Assembly: GCA_041879295.1 (NCBI GenBank)
Contig: CP047153.1
Span: 124,001-188,000 of the forward strand
Length of the DNA stretch: 64,000 nt
Direction of reading: 5' to 3'
Origin: Pseudomonas putida
Lineage (GTDB): Bacteria > Pseudomonadota > Gammaproteobacteria > Pseudomonadales > Pseudomonadaceae
The translations under genes were made by a program, and so were the position numbers. The notes under the pieces were generated by a model. The model was not told the origin of the DNA and made no database searches. It saw nothing but the letters and a program-made list of their open reading frames with translations. Shown here one piece after another: positions 14,748 to 22,644 of this stretch (positions are counted from its first letter, which is position 1; each line of letters opens with the position of its first letter).

Positions 14748-15161
14748 TCAGCTTGTAGCAGCGGGTGCTGCTGGCGGTGGCAAGAGCTCCTCAACGGTTG
14801 CCCCCGCCAGAGCAGCTTTCACCATGCTGTTGATGACGTCGGCGGTAGTGCCTGGCTCTGCTCGTTGGATGCAGGTGCTGTATGAGAACAGCAGTTGCTC
14901 ACCGATCAGGGGGATGCCGTTCTCGACGGGTTCTTTCTCGTGATCGAAGGTCCCGCAACCATCACCGATCTTCAGCTTAAGGGCTGCAGAGTTTGCACAA
15001 TAGGCCGGGTCGCAGATGCCGCGAACGTCAAAGCGGATGCAGAAAGCTTCTGCAAATGCGCGGATTCTCGGCGGTACGTTGTAGCTCTGGAAGGCCTCCT
15101 CGAAGAAGCCTGGGCGCACAGCTGGGAGCCGTGAGGTGCAGTCGAGGGAAGTAGTGGTCAT
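14748..15161 (-). CDS. Hypothetical protein
   Basis: 137 aa from ATG at 15161. Six cysteines (for example GICDPAYCANS and GDGCGTF) in a protein without signal peptide; redox or metal binding is possible. C-terminal tail Pro/Ala-rich. Family not recognised. Its leader holds the most perfect SD-sequestering hairpin of the window (15166-15200). Confidence 0.68.
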   Translation of the reverse strand: MTTTSLDCTSRLPAVRPGFFEEAFQSYNVPPRIRAFAEAFCIRFDVRGICDPAYCANSAALKLKIGDGCGTFDHEKEPVENGIPLIGEQLLFSYSTCIQRAEPGTTADVINSMVKAALAGATVEELLPPPAAPAATS

Positions 15162-15165
15162 GAGT

Positions 15166-15200
15166 CATCTCCTGGTGGGTTGAACTTGCACCAGGAGATG
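15166..15200 (-). promoter_or_regulatory. Perfect SD-sequestering hairpin, type example of the leader family
   Basis: Arms CATCTCCTGGTG and CACCAGGAGATG are 12-bp perfect complements around an 11-base loop that reads CAAGTTCAACC on the minus strand. The SD (AGGAG) lies in the 3' arm, 5 bases before the ATG at 15161. Confidence 0.75.
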
Positions 15201-15220
15201 AAGAGCAGAGTTCTGTAATT

Positions 15221-15772
15221 CTAGAGGGCGAGGGTGATAGCAATTATGGTCGCCAACCCTACGCCCATGAGGAGCCGCCTGTTCCTGTCATCAAAGTAGA
15301 TACCGCGGCGGTTCAAGAAATACTCGACGATCGTCCACCCGTCCATTGGAGGCAGGGGGATGATGTTAGTCGCCGCCAGGAGGATCGAGCCCTGGGCCGC
15401 GACAAGCGTCGGCCAGTTCGGCGTGACGTAGTTAATCCCGAAGAACAGCAGGCCGGTCGCCAGTGAGATGAGAGGGCCGCCCGCAGCGATGATCGCCCGG
15501 CGGTCTGAGGGCGCCTTTTCATAGTCGGAGCTGACCACATATGCCCACAGCGGAATCAGACCAATTTCATGAATGATCCCGGATTTTCGGAACGAGAAAA
15601 GCTTGTATCCACCAATAATGAGTTTGTCTGGCTTGATACCAAACCGCTGCATCGGTATTAGATGCCCGGCTTCGTGGATCAAGAGCAAGAACACCAGCAT
15701 CAGCCAAATGACGAAAAAGGCGATGGCGAACATCCCGATGGTTACCAGTGCGTCAGGCAGCATGGTTTTCAT
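15221..15772 (-). CDS. M50-family intramembrane metalloprotease (site-2 protease-like)
   Basis: 183 aa. Membrane zinc protease that cleaves substrates inside or near the bilayer. The first motif is LLIHEAGHL (His33, Glu34, His37) within a hydrophobic helix; the second is NIIPLPPMDGW (Asn136 to Asp144), which supplies the third zinc ligand. Several hydrophobic segments span most of the protein and there is no PDZ domain, so it belongs to the compact M50 type. Chromosomal relatives release sigma factors or process signal-peptide remnants; no anti-sigma partner is adjacent, so the substrate is unknown. Confidence 0.88.
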   Translation of the reverse strand: MKTMLPDALVTIGMFAIAFFVIWLMLVFLLLIHEAGHLIPMQRFGIKPDKLIIGGYKLFSFRKSGIIHEIGLIPLWAYVVSSDYEKAPSDRRAIIAAGGPLISLATGLLFFGINYVTPNWPTLVAAQGSILLAATNIIPLPPMDGWTIVEYFLNRRGIYFDDRNRRLLMGVGLATIIAITLAL

Positions 15773-15850
15773 TCCTAGAACATGATGCAGTAATTCTTTA
15801 GCAAAGCTTCAAAACCTTCAAGTCAATATCCGGATATTTGTCCTGGCCTG

Positions 15851-15866
15851 TGTACTGCGCAGTACA
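15851..15866. repeat. Perfect 16-bp palindrome
   Basis: TGTACTGCGCAGTACA between the divergent genes at 15772 and 15927. Position and symmetry suit an operator for a dimeric regulator; it is not the LexA box nor the TACGYGTTATG box. Confidence 0.55.
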
Positions 15867-15926
15867 ACTACAATACAGGTCCGTGTGCGTCATTACAGAT
15901 AGTTATGAAACTACTGTGGTGAACGT

Positions 15927-16175
15927 ATGAATACCTGTTTTCAGCTTGCGGCTTACGCTCGATCTCAATGGGCGTTAGCCGTACTACTCATGAAATCGCC
16001 GGAAACCACTCAACTAGCAGCCAATGCATTTCAAGATGCAAAGGATGCTGCCTGGGGATATGGCTGGGGGGCGTCTGAAACCCCTCATGCACTCCTGTCT
16101 GATATCCCGGAACTCTTAAACGCTTTCAATGAAGGCAAAACTGCGCTTCAGCAAGATATGAAGCTCGCTGGCTAA
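15927..16175 (+). CDS. Small hypothetical protein
   Basis: 82 aa, ATG at 15927. Helical, soluble, with an aromatic-Gly stretch (DAAWGYGWGASETPHALLSD). Family not recognised. 25 bp upstream of the next gene, so probably an operon with it. Confidence 0.6.
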   Translation: MNTCFQLAAYARSQWALAVLLMKSPETTQLAANAFQDAKDAAWGYGWGASETPHALLSDIPELLNAFNEGKTALQQDMKLAG

Positions 16176-16200
16176 CTCTAATTAATCAAGGAAACTAAAC

Positions 16201-16857
16201 ATGAGCGACACCAAAGTAAGAGTTAATCAACCTGCCGTTGACCTTTACGCTGTTACTCTGAACTGGGTTCAGGAGGATGAAGGTACCTACAGTGATTATG
16301 TGCATGCTACCAGCCACGCTGAAGCCTGCGTCAAAGTAGCTGAGGCTATGGCTGATCAGCGTGGTTACGTTGATGAAAATGAAACGCCTGTGCAAAAGCG
16401 AGAATGGATCAATTGTCGTGCCTGGGACCAGGTAGACTGCCACTTGGTAAAAGAGAGTTTGGAGGCAGATTTGGTCGCTTTGTTTGGCGACGAACTGTTC
16501 CCTGATGGAGTTAAGCGCTCCCTCAACTTGGAAGCCTTGCGTGTGCTGCTCGTTGAGCATCGCAACAGCCTGCTCCCTCCCGCTGAAGTTCCAGCAGTTG
16601 AACAGCTGGCCTTCCACTCCGTTGACTCGGGTTTCTGCCGGGTCTATTACAAACGGCCGAAGGGCACTCTGTGCTGCTTCCAGCTCGATACACGTAACAC
16701 CTTCAAGCTCTACCACTGTTCACGTGATGGTGAGCCAGAGCATGCAATCAGTCTCCAGAACAAGGCGGTAATCGCCTTGCCTGAGGACAATGGCTGCTCT
16801 CTGGTAACCAGCTTCCGCGCTTGGTGGGAGCAACAGAACAAGCAGCCTGCTGCCTAA
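16201..16857 (+). CDS. Hypothetical protein
   Basis: 218 aa, ATG at 16201 behind CAAGGAAACTAAAC. No signal or membrane segment. The C-terminal half has a beta-like pattern with Cys and Tyr (SGFCRVYYKRPKGTLCCFQL). The N-terminal segment (YAVTLNWVQEDEGTYSDYVH) looks like a small alpha/beta module. Family not recognised; followed by a terminator. Confidence 0.65.
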   Translation: MSDTKVRVNQPAVDLYAVTLNWVQEDEGTYSDYVHATSHAEACVKVAEAMADQRGYVDENETPVQKREWINCRAWDQVDCHLVKESLEADLVALFGDELFPDGVKRSLNLEALRVLLVEHRNSLLPPAEVPAVEQLAFHSVDSGFCRVYYKRPKGTLCCFQLDTRNTFKLYHCSRDGEPEHAISLQNKAVIALPEDNGCSLVTSFRAWWEQQNKQPAA

Positions 16858-16872
16858 CACCAATGATCCCCG

Positions 16873-16898
16873 GCCACTCTTCGGAGTGGCTTTTTTTT
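16873..16898 (+). terminator. Rho-independent terminator
   Basis: GCCACTC / GAGTGGC stem plus eight T. Confidence 0.88.
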
Positions 16899-16920
16899 GC
16901 CTGCCGATAACCGCCCACAA

Positions 16921-16951
16921 ACAAAAACGCCCCACTACTGAGTGGGGCGCT
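16921..16951 (-). terminator. Rho-independent terminator of the autotransporter gene
   Basis: GCGCCCCACT-type stem (CGCCCCACT / AGTGGGGCG); T run on the minus strand. Confidence 0.85.
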
Positions 16952-16969
16952 TGGTGTACCAGTTTCCGA

Positions 16970-19312
16970 TTAGAAACCGACCGACAGGGACAGCGTAGCG
17001 ACGTCCGAGGCAACGGCTTTGTCGCTGCCGAAGCGGTGGCCGTAGGTGATGCCCACGCGGGAGGCCTTGAACGGGCCGGCAACCTGCAGGCCAACGCCCA
17101 CTTCGTTCCAGCGCTCAGTGGTGTCTTGCTTCATGTCGAAGCGCGACACACCCATCACATCACCGGTCAGATCGTCTTGCGAGTTGTTCAGGCGGCTGAC
17201 GTGCTTGATGTTCGCCGAGACGATGGCCTTATTTGCCAGGTTCATGCTGGCATCCAGGCCCGCGGTACCGTAGATGTTTTCTTCGGTCCGCTTATCGAAG
17301 TGCGCCGGGAAGGAGCCGCTGGTCTCGGTGTAGCTATCCAGCTTGGTGTTGAGGTAGTCCAAGCCCAGGAAAGGCATGACAGCGATGTTGTCCTGCAGGA
17401 TGAAGACGTAGCCGACCTGGCCGGATACGGCACGCTGGCTGACATCGGCCTTGCCTTTCGACTCGACGTCGCCGGCACCGGTTTTGTAAGAGCGCTTGAT
17501 GGTGGCATCGCCTTCGGAAACAGCCACGGCGCCCCGGGCGAATACGCCTTTGCGCAGACGGTTACCGTACTCGACGAAAGCACCGATCGTGTTGGTATCA
17601 CCCTCGACGCGGTCATCGTTGATCTTGAGCGAGGTGCTCGGGCCTTGGTAGCCGATGCCGGCAACCAGGTCAGGAGTCAGTCGATATGCAGCGGTAACAC
17701 CGCCGTACACGTTGTCACCCTGGACAGTACCCGAGTGATGAGTCATCTGGCTGCTGACGCTGACACAGATGCCGCTGGTGTCGAATGTCGAGCAGGACAG
17801 TTGGTCCTGGACGAAGCCTTGCAGCTGATTCTGCATGGCTTGCGCGTACAGGGTCGCATTCTGCAACGAGTCGCCGAGGTCCAGCAAACCGATCACGCCA
17901 GTCGGTGGAGTGGTAGCCTCAGCGCCACCCGCGCCAGTGCCAGTTCCACCGGTACCACCAGTACCCGTGTCAGTGCCCCCAGTGCCACCGGTACCCGCAC
18001 CGGTTTCGGTACCACCGGCGCCGGTGCCCGTGCCTGCATCGCTGCCGCCAGTAGAAGTGTCCCCTGCATTGGAGGAGCCACCGGTGCTTGGCGGCGTTGG
18101 GTCAGTAACAGGCGGGGTGACGACGGGAGGGGTCACCTCTGGAATGGTCTCTTCAGGCGGAGTGGTTACCACCGGTGGGGTAGTGACCACAGGCTCGGAG
18201 ATTGGGCCGTAGGAACGCGCTACGAACGGCTGCGAGCGACCATTCAGGAAGCCCAGGCCGAAGACGGTGTTGCCATCTGCAGATACCGCAGTGGCGGAGT
18301 TCAGGGTGTTGTTGGCCAGGAGAGTGTAGGAAGGGTCGTTATCCTGCAGCCATTCGACCAGCGACTGCATGCCGGTCTCAGCGGTCCAGCGGAAGCCGGA
18401 GAAGACACTGCCAGTGGTGTCCGCGATACCGACGACCACGGCGCCGTTGGCGGAGACGCCTTCAGCCTTGGACAGGGTACCGTCGGCCAGCAAGCCCAAG
18501 CCCTTCATGCCGGACAGCTCGGACCAGATCATAGCTTCGCTCAGGGCGAGCGAAGAGTCACTCGCACCGACGATGTAAGTGCCATCGGCACTGGTCGCCG
18601 TGGCGATGGATTGCGTACCACCCTCCAAGGTGCCGAGGCTCTCGGCGCTACCGCCGCCCACCCATCGAGTGGCGATATCACCATTGCCGGCGCCGTTCTG
18701 TGCGTACCCCACCACCACCTTGCCGTCAGCGCTGATGCCCATGGCGTAGCTGTAGGTGCCGTCGTTCAGGTAGCCCAGCTGAGTCACAGCGCCAGCCAGG
18801 TCCCAGGTTACTGCCGATCGGTTGCCGGTCAGACCGTCGTCGGCAGAACCGGCGATGACGCTGCCATCAGCCGAAACGGCGCGTGCTTCAGCTTCGGCAC
18901 CGCCGTTCAGGAAGTCCAGCTTGTGAATGCCGGCGTTGTTCCAGTACACGGCGGTTTCGTTGTCCGTGACGCTGTCGACAGAGCTACCGACGATGACGTC
19001 AGCTTCGTTCGACACAGCGTAGGCGGCGGCATTGGTCCCAAGGCTGGCCAGCAGTTGCTTGCCACCCAGCAAGGTCCACTTGAAGGCCTCGGTAGTTTCG
19101 GTGCTCGGGTTGAACTGGGCGCCAACCAGGGTGGAGCCATCACCAGAGCCGCCGATGTGCGAATCATAGGTGGTACTGGAGGAGCCCAGCGTTGGTGCGT
19201 AGACATCAATGCCGGCGTAAGCGGCATGCGCAGTGCCAGCGTTCATGGCCAGTGCGATGGAGGCGACAAGCAGGGAGAGACGTGGCTTGAAGGGGGTTGC
19301 ATTGTTGTGCAT
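16970..19312 (-). CDS. HAF-repeat autotransporter (type V secretion)
   Basis: 780 aa from ATG at 19312; a TTG at 19348 in frame has no SD and would spoil the signal peptide. Signal peptide with AMNAGTAHA-AYAG cleavage. Residues about 35-380 hold at least six HAF-like repeats with cores such as ARAVSADGSVIAGSA, AMGISADGKVVVGYA and AEGVSANGAVVVGIA, expected to form a beta-propeller or solenoid passenger. Then come a Pro/Thr linker, a Gly/Thr tract built from GGTGGTDTGTGG-like units, and a C-terminal beta-barrel ending in SVGF. The passenger should be exposed on the cell surface, probably for adhesion. Unusual cargo for a plasmid backbone; the low-complexity tract may vary in length. Confidence 0.85.
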   Translation of the reverse strand: MHNNATPFKPRLSLLVASIALAMNAGTAHAAYAGIDVYAPTLGSSSTTYDSHIGGSGDGSTLVGAQFNPSTETTEAFKWTLLGGKQLLASLGTNAAAYAVSNEADVIVGSSVDSVTDNETAVYWNNAGIHKLDFLNGGAEAEARAVSADGSVIAGSADDGLTGNRSAVTWDLAGAVTQLGYLNDGTYSYAMGISADGKVVVGYAQNGAGNGDIATRWVGGGSAESLGTLEGGTQSIATATSADGTYIVGASDSSLALSEAMIWSELSGMKGLGLLADGTLSKAEGVSANGAVVVGIADTTGSVFSGFRWTAETGMQSLVEWLQDNDPSYTLLANNTLNSATAVSADGNTVFGLGFLNGRSQPFVARSYGPISEPVVTTPPVVTTPPEETIPEVTPPVVTPPVTDPTPPSTGGSSNAGDTSTGGSDAGTGTGAGGTETGAGTGGTGGTDTGTGGTGGTGTGAGGAEATTPPTGVIGLLDLGDSLQNATLYAQAMQNQLQGFVQDQLSCSTFDTSGICVSVSSQMTHHSGTVQGDNVYGGVTAAYRLTPDLVAGIGYQGPSTSLKINDDRVEGDTNTIGAFVEYGNRLRKGVFARGAVAVSEGDATIKRSYKTGAGDVESKGKADVSQRAVSGQVGYVFILQDNIAVMPFLGLDYLNTKLDSYTETSGSFPAHFDKRTEENIYGTAGLDASMNLANKAIVSANIKHVSRLNNSQDDLTGDVMGVSRFDMKQDTTERWNEVGVGLQVAGPFKASRVGITYGHRFGSDKAVASDVATLSLSVGF

Positions 19313-19375
19313 GGGCTGATTCGTCCTGACCTTGTTAGGTGATATCAATTGGATGGCCGGATAATACTGTCAGGA

Positions 19376-19417
19376 TTGAAAGCAAATCAATAGAAATATA
19401 CATACGTGTTATGGATT
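19376..19417 (+). promoter_or_regulatory. Promoter with TACGYGTTATG box
   Basis: TTGAAA at 19376-19381, TATACA at 19397-19402 (15-bp spacer), then TACGTGTTATGGATTG from 19403. The SD-hairpin leader of the same gene lies about 55 bases downstream, showing that box and leader are separate elements. Confidence 0.65.
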
Positions 19418-19460
19418 GTTGAGTGCTCTTGGAAAGGGCCGCGATTGTTTTGCATGCCTG

Positions 19461-19522
19461 TGTTGCGCATCTCCCGTCACCAGGTCTTCGCAAGAGACCG
19501 TCATTCCCTGTGGAGAAACGTC
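19461..19522 (+). promoter_or_regulatory. SD-hairpin leader of 19523 gene
   Basis: TGTTGCGCATCTCC; TCTCC (19470-19474) can pair with GGAGA at 19512-19516. An inner hairpin GGTCT / AGACC lies between. Confidence 0.65.
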
Positions 19523-19921
19523 ATGCTGCAAATCCCTAAAGCGCTGCTCGAAAAACGCATCACCAAAGAAACCCTTCACCGCTCTGGCAAGCGATTGCTC
19601 AAAGAGATCGCCGGCCGTTTGAAGCTTCCAGAAACGAGCTACGAAATTCGGTCGTGTAAAGGCGGGAACGCAGTCATGGGGGAGGTGATCCTGCACAGCG
19701 ATCATCTCTATCTGATGGTTCATCTAGGTTCAGATCGAGTGCTCAAAGTGCTCTACCGATCCTGTGAGGGCCGAAAGGACTATTCAGGCGGAATGAACCG
19801 TTATGAGTCGGTCTCTGAGTTGGCCAGCACCACTGCGGCTGAGCGATTCATCGCAAAACTGGACACCCTTAATGAGCTGGGCAAGCGCCAGCAACAGCAA
19901 CAGCACAACCAAGCCGCTTGA
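19523..19921 (+). CDS. Hypothetical basic protein
   Basis: 132 aa. ATG at 19523 with TGGAG upstream. Basic N-terminal half (ALLEKRITKETLHRSGKRLL), predicted helix then beta hairpins, Gln-rich C-terminus (RQQQQQHNQ). No family recognised. It pairs with the next gene 13 bp downstream. Confidence 0.68.
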   Translation: MLQIPKALLEKRITKETLHRSGKRLLKEIAGRLKLPETSYEIRSCKGGNAVMGEVILHSDHLYLMVHLGSDRVLKVLYRSCEGRKDYSGGMNRYESVSELASTTAAERFIAKLDTLNELGKRQQQQQHNQAA

Positions 19922-19934
19922 TCGAGAGGTTCCT

Positions 19935-20234
19935 ATGTCTTCAGTTCTGAAGGAATTCCCGGAAGCCTTTGCCACCCGCATCAACAAGATTCTGGAAATG
20001 CCTGATCCGGTTCCTGGAAATCGCGAGAATGGCTGGTTCGCTGGATACGGGTGCCGATGGTGCAAGTTTTCGAAAGCTTGGTTCACCGTCTTGCCGTTTG
20101 AAATGCAGCCGGTAGCCGAAACTGTGGCGAGTATGTTCAAGAATGCAGGACTGCAAGATGTGACCATCACTCTTGAAGCCGGCGTGACGCAGGCTGAAGG
20201 AGGCAAGGGTTACCAGGTCTCTGCTCGAATCTAA
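19935..20234 (+). CDS. Hypothetical protein with CRWC motif
   Basis: 99 aa. ATG at 19935 after GAGAGGTTCCT. Contains GYGCRWCKFSKAWF, a CxxC that could be redox-active or bind metal, followed by a beta-alpha-beta-like C-terminal half. Family not recognised; ends at a terminator. Confidence 0.65.
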   Translation: MSSVLKEFPEAFATRINKILEMPDPVPGNRENGWFAGYGCRWCKFSKAWFTVLPFEMQPVAETVASMFKNAGLQDVTITLEAGVTQAEGGKGYQVSARI

Positions 20235-20244
20235 ACCGCTGTAC

Positions 20245-20273
20245 CGCCGCTCCCTATGGGGCGGCTTTTTTTT
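20245..20273 (+). terminator. Rho-independent terminator
   Basis: GCCGCTCC / GGGGCGGC stem plus eight T, followed by GCCTGTCGTTACAG. Confidence 0.88.
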
Positions 20274-20290
20274 GCCTGTCGTTACAGCTG

Positions 20291-20339
20291 GCTGTGCTTC
20301 ATCTCAGACCAAGATGACTACCCAAAGAGGCGCAGCACC
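20291..20339 (+). promoter_or_regulatory. SD-hairpin-type leader of 20340 gene
   Basis: GCTGTGCTTCATCTCAGACCAAGATG in two parts: CATCT (20300-20304) pairs with AGATG (20312-20316). Here the stem ends before the SD AGAGG, so sequestration is not direct. Confidence 0.45.
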
Positions 20340-21194
20340 ATGGACGTAATTGCAAACAACGCAGCTGATACCAAAGAAATGGTCATGACCGAGGTCCTGC
20401 CGAATGGCGAGGAACTCAAGCGGCCGTATTCACCGTCGGAGATGGCTTTCATGTTCAACGACGTGGAGATTCGCAACCCCTACTTTTCACCGTGCGGAAC
20501 AACTGTTGTTGACCCCGTACAGGCGTATGGCTTCGAGGTTTATCACACCGGAGGCGGTTGCATGGCTTTGCGGAAGGAGTTCTGCAACGGTCAATACCTG
20601 CTTCTTTCGATCGAGGTGTCCATCGCTGAACCTGAGGAGTGGGATGAGTGCACATTGGGCCTGTATGACGCCGATGGCGATGAGAAAGCCTACTGTGAGC
20701 TCCGTGATGTTCCATATGCACAAGTCGACCTGACCGGGCATCTTGATGCCCCAGTGCGCTTGTTGTGCCCGTGCTGTGGTGCTCGTACCACAGGTCGGCA
20801 ATGGGGCAATCAAGATGCTGGTCACGGTCTGTGCAGTGATTGCATCGAGAAGGTGCTGGCCAAGATGACGGCAGAAGAGTTTTCCAAACGCTACGGGCTC
20901 CAGGGAGTTCACTTCGGTCTGTCGCAGTGCGCTCCCTCTGCTCAGTTGCTCGATGAGCTCGCTCAAAAGAAACTGCTGGCGCAAGAAGAGCCGGATCAGC
21001 AGGCAGTGGACTCGAACGCTCTCAAGGACCGGTACCGTTCATGGGCGCTGGACAACATCGCCAATGATGATCTGCAGGTCAATGAAGATGCCCAGGTAAC
21101 GCTGTGTGAAGATGGCGCATTTGTCGCAACCTGGACATGGGTGCCGCGTGATTCCATTCCGGACGTTGCTGATCCGGAAGAGTCCGCTGATTAA
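20340..21194 (+). CDS. Hypothetical protein with zinc ribbon
   Basis: 284 aa, ATG at 20340. Central CPCCGA...GLCSDC (about residues 143-166) is a likely zinc ribbon. The N-terminal half carries beta-rich stretches (YGFEVYHTGGGCMALRKEF) and the C-terminal part is acidic with repeated Trp (ATWTWVPRD). The CPCC/CSDC layout recalls zinc modules in phage and plasmid proteins, but I recognise no family. Single-gene unit with leader and terminator. Confidence 0.68.
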   Translation: MDVIANNAADTKEMVMTEVLPNGEELKRPYSPSEMAFMFNDVEIRNPYFSPCGTTVVDPVQAYGFEVYHTGGGCMALRKEFCNGQYLLLSIEVSIAEPEEWDECTLGLYDADGDEKAYCELRDVPYAQVDLTGHLDAPVRLLCPCCGARTTGRQWGNQDAGHGLCSDCIEKVLAKMTAEEFSKRYGLQGVHFGLSQCAPSAQLLDELAQKKLLAQEEPDQQAVDSNALKDRYRSWALDNIANDDLQVNEDAQVTLCEDGAFVATWTWVPRDSIPDVADPEESAD

Positions 21195-21202
21195 CGCTAC
21201 GC

Positions 21203-21231
21203 AACCGCTCCCTAACCGGAGCGGTTTTTTT
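21203..21231 (+). terminator. Rho-independent terminator
   Basis: ACCGCTCC / GGAGCGGT stem plus seven T; preceded by TTAACGCTACGCA. Confidence 0.88.
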
Positions 21232-21261
21232 ATGCCCAGGCGCCGGCCGGCGTTGTAGGTC

Positions 21262-21309
21262 GCTGTGATGCATCCCAATGCATACGACCAACCTCTCTGG
21301 AGATTGCCC
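21262..21309 (+). promoter_or_regulatory. SD-hairpin-type leader of 21310 gene
   Basis: GCTGTGATGCATCCC, ACGACCAAC, then CTCTGGAGA. Sequence matches the family; pairing is short (CCA/TGG). Confidence 0.45.
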
Positions 21310-22002
21310 ATGGCAAGCAAACTAGCACGCGCGGTACCACCCACCATCAAGCCACTGGCAGAAGCACTGTGTGATGGCCACCGGTATCCGCCGGCGGAGA
21401 TGTTTCGATTTTTCCTAGGGGCAGTGATGGAGCTTTGGGGGTTTCAGCCCTGGTATCCCATACCTGATGATGTCCGCGGTAAAATAGGACGAGTTATCAC
21501 GCTGTACGATCAGGCGGTGGCCAATGAAGAACCGTTCAAGGACATTTTAGGCCCACTCTACGAAGAGCTGGCCAGCCATGGCGGCAAGCAAATGCTGGGG
21601 CAGTTCTTCACGCCCTGGTCATTGGCAAGCCTGATGGTCAGGATGAGCGATGGTGACATCGACCTGCCTCGCGCCGGTGATCTCAAAGCTTACTCAGATC
21701 CGGCTTGTGGCAGTGGAGTTATGCTGTTGGCAAAAGCAAACTACCTGCTCGAAACGAAAGGTCCTGGGGAGCTCCAGCAATGGCTTTTTCACGCATGCGA
21801 TATCGATGGCATTTGCGCTCGCATGGTTGCGATTCAGCTGGCCGCGAATTGTGCCATTCATAGAGTCGAAATCGGGGAGATCATAGTGCTCCTTGGTGAT
21901 ACGCTCAGCTCGGACCCCAAGCAGCAGATCTTGCACGCAACCTCTCCGACGCTGATGCGTTCACGTCAAAATTCAATTCCGAAACTTGAGGTCGCCTCAT
22001 GA
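21310..22002 (+). CDS. N6-adenine DNA methylase-like protein lacking motif IV
   Basis: 230 aa, ATG at 21310 behind CTGGAGATTGCCC. It shows the HsdM-like region LGQFFTPWSLASLMVRM, the SAM-binding motif I YSDPACGSGVMLLA (about residues 128-141) and a motif II-like HACDIDGICARM. The chain ends about 55 residues later, after IIVLLGDTL, without an (N/D)PP(Y/F) catalytic motif IV. It is far shorter than functional gamma-type methylases. It may bind SAM without methylating, or use a partner. Its stop overlaps the start of a secreted-protein gene. Confidence 0.75.
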   Translation: MASKLARAVPPTIKPLAEALCDGHRYPPAEMFRFFLGAVMELWGFQPWYPIPDDVRGKIGRVITLYDQAVANEEPFKDILGPLYEELASHGGKQMLGQFFTPWSLASLMVRMSDGDIDLPRAGDLKAYSDPACGSGVMLLAKANYLLETKGPGELQQWLFHACDIDGICARMVAIQLAANCAIHRVEIGEIIVLLGDTLSSDPKQQILHATSPTLMRSRQNSIPKLEVAS

Positions 22003-22487
22003 AACGCTGGTACACGATCGCCGCGGCTTTAGCCTTCCAGGTGCTACCGCATGCGGCAAGTGCTTCGGAGGCTTCAGATGCTGTTCTGTCGGTTGCTGCC
22101 TCAAAAATGTCCACCGTAGCTCGCATCAACGGCGCCACACGGCCGGTCATCTACGTGGGTAAATTTGAAGGCTGCGACTCGGTCTCGATTCAAAATGCCC
22201 CCGGGCGCTTTGAGCACTTCCGTGTATGCGGTAACCAGGTCAGTGCTCGCAACACCGTGTCACCCAGTTGGACCGAAGACGATGGCGCCGGGGATGTTCT
22301 CCGCGCAGTGGTCGATAATGCGGTTCTGTTCGGCGCTGCATCGCAAGTGGACCCCAACGGTTACCTGATCGCAGCACGTGCTCTGGGACCTTCCCAGCGC
22401 TCGTGCAGCAACGTGGAGGTCATCTTGAGTTACGAAGGTGACCTGGTCGACAGGGCCTTGAAGAGCATCTGCTCTCATCGCCGTTAA
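21999..22487 (+). CDS. Secreted hypothetical protein
   Basis: 162 aa, start overlapping the preceding stop (ATGA). Sec signal peptide (YTIAAALAFQVLPHAASAS, cleavage near residue 23). The mature domain holds four Cys (GCDS, RVCG, SCSN, SICS) that could form two disulphides in the periplasm. Family not recognised. Confidence 0.68.
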   Translation: MKRWYTIAAALAFQVLPHAASASEASDAVLSVAASKMSTVARINGATRPVIYVGKFEGCDSVSIQNAPGRFEHFRVCGNQVSARNTVSPSWTEDDGAGDVLRAVVDNAVLFGAASQVDPNGYLIAARALGPSQRSCSNVEVILSYEGDLVDRALKSICSHRR

Positions 22488-22496
22488 CCCCCATCA

Positions 22497-22525
22497 AACC
22501 CCGTCCTAGCGACGGGGTTTTCTTT
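22497..22525 (+). terminator. Rho-independent terminator
   Basis: AACCCCGTC / GACGGGGTT stem followed by TTCTTTTT. Confidence 0.88.
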
Positions 22526-22595
22526 TTGGCGTCATTCAGTGGGGCAACGCCGCATTGCGGGGCGTCTCAGTCCTTGGGGTCCTCGGTTCATGTTG

Positions 22596-22644
22596 GCTGT
22601 GATGCATCTCCCTTCACTAGACCAACACACCTGAGGGTATCGCT
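22596..22644 (+). promoter_or_regulatory. SD-hairpin leader of 22645 gene
   Basis: GCTGTGATGCATCTCCC, loop ACTAGACCAAC; CCCT(T)CA at 22610-22616 pairs with TGAGGG (SD) at 22632-22637. Confidence 0.65.

Noticed and set aside
15851..15866. LexA box
   Set aside because: The palindrome TGTACTGCGCAGTACA does not fit the CTGT-N8-ACAG form.
16886..19342. An 818-codon plus-strand ORF
   Set aside because: Exactly antisense to the autotransporter gene; its length comes from the skewed codon use of the repeats, and it has no SD or recognisable domain.
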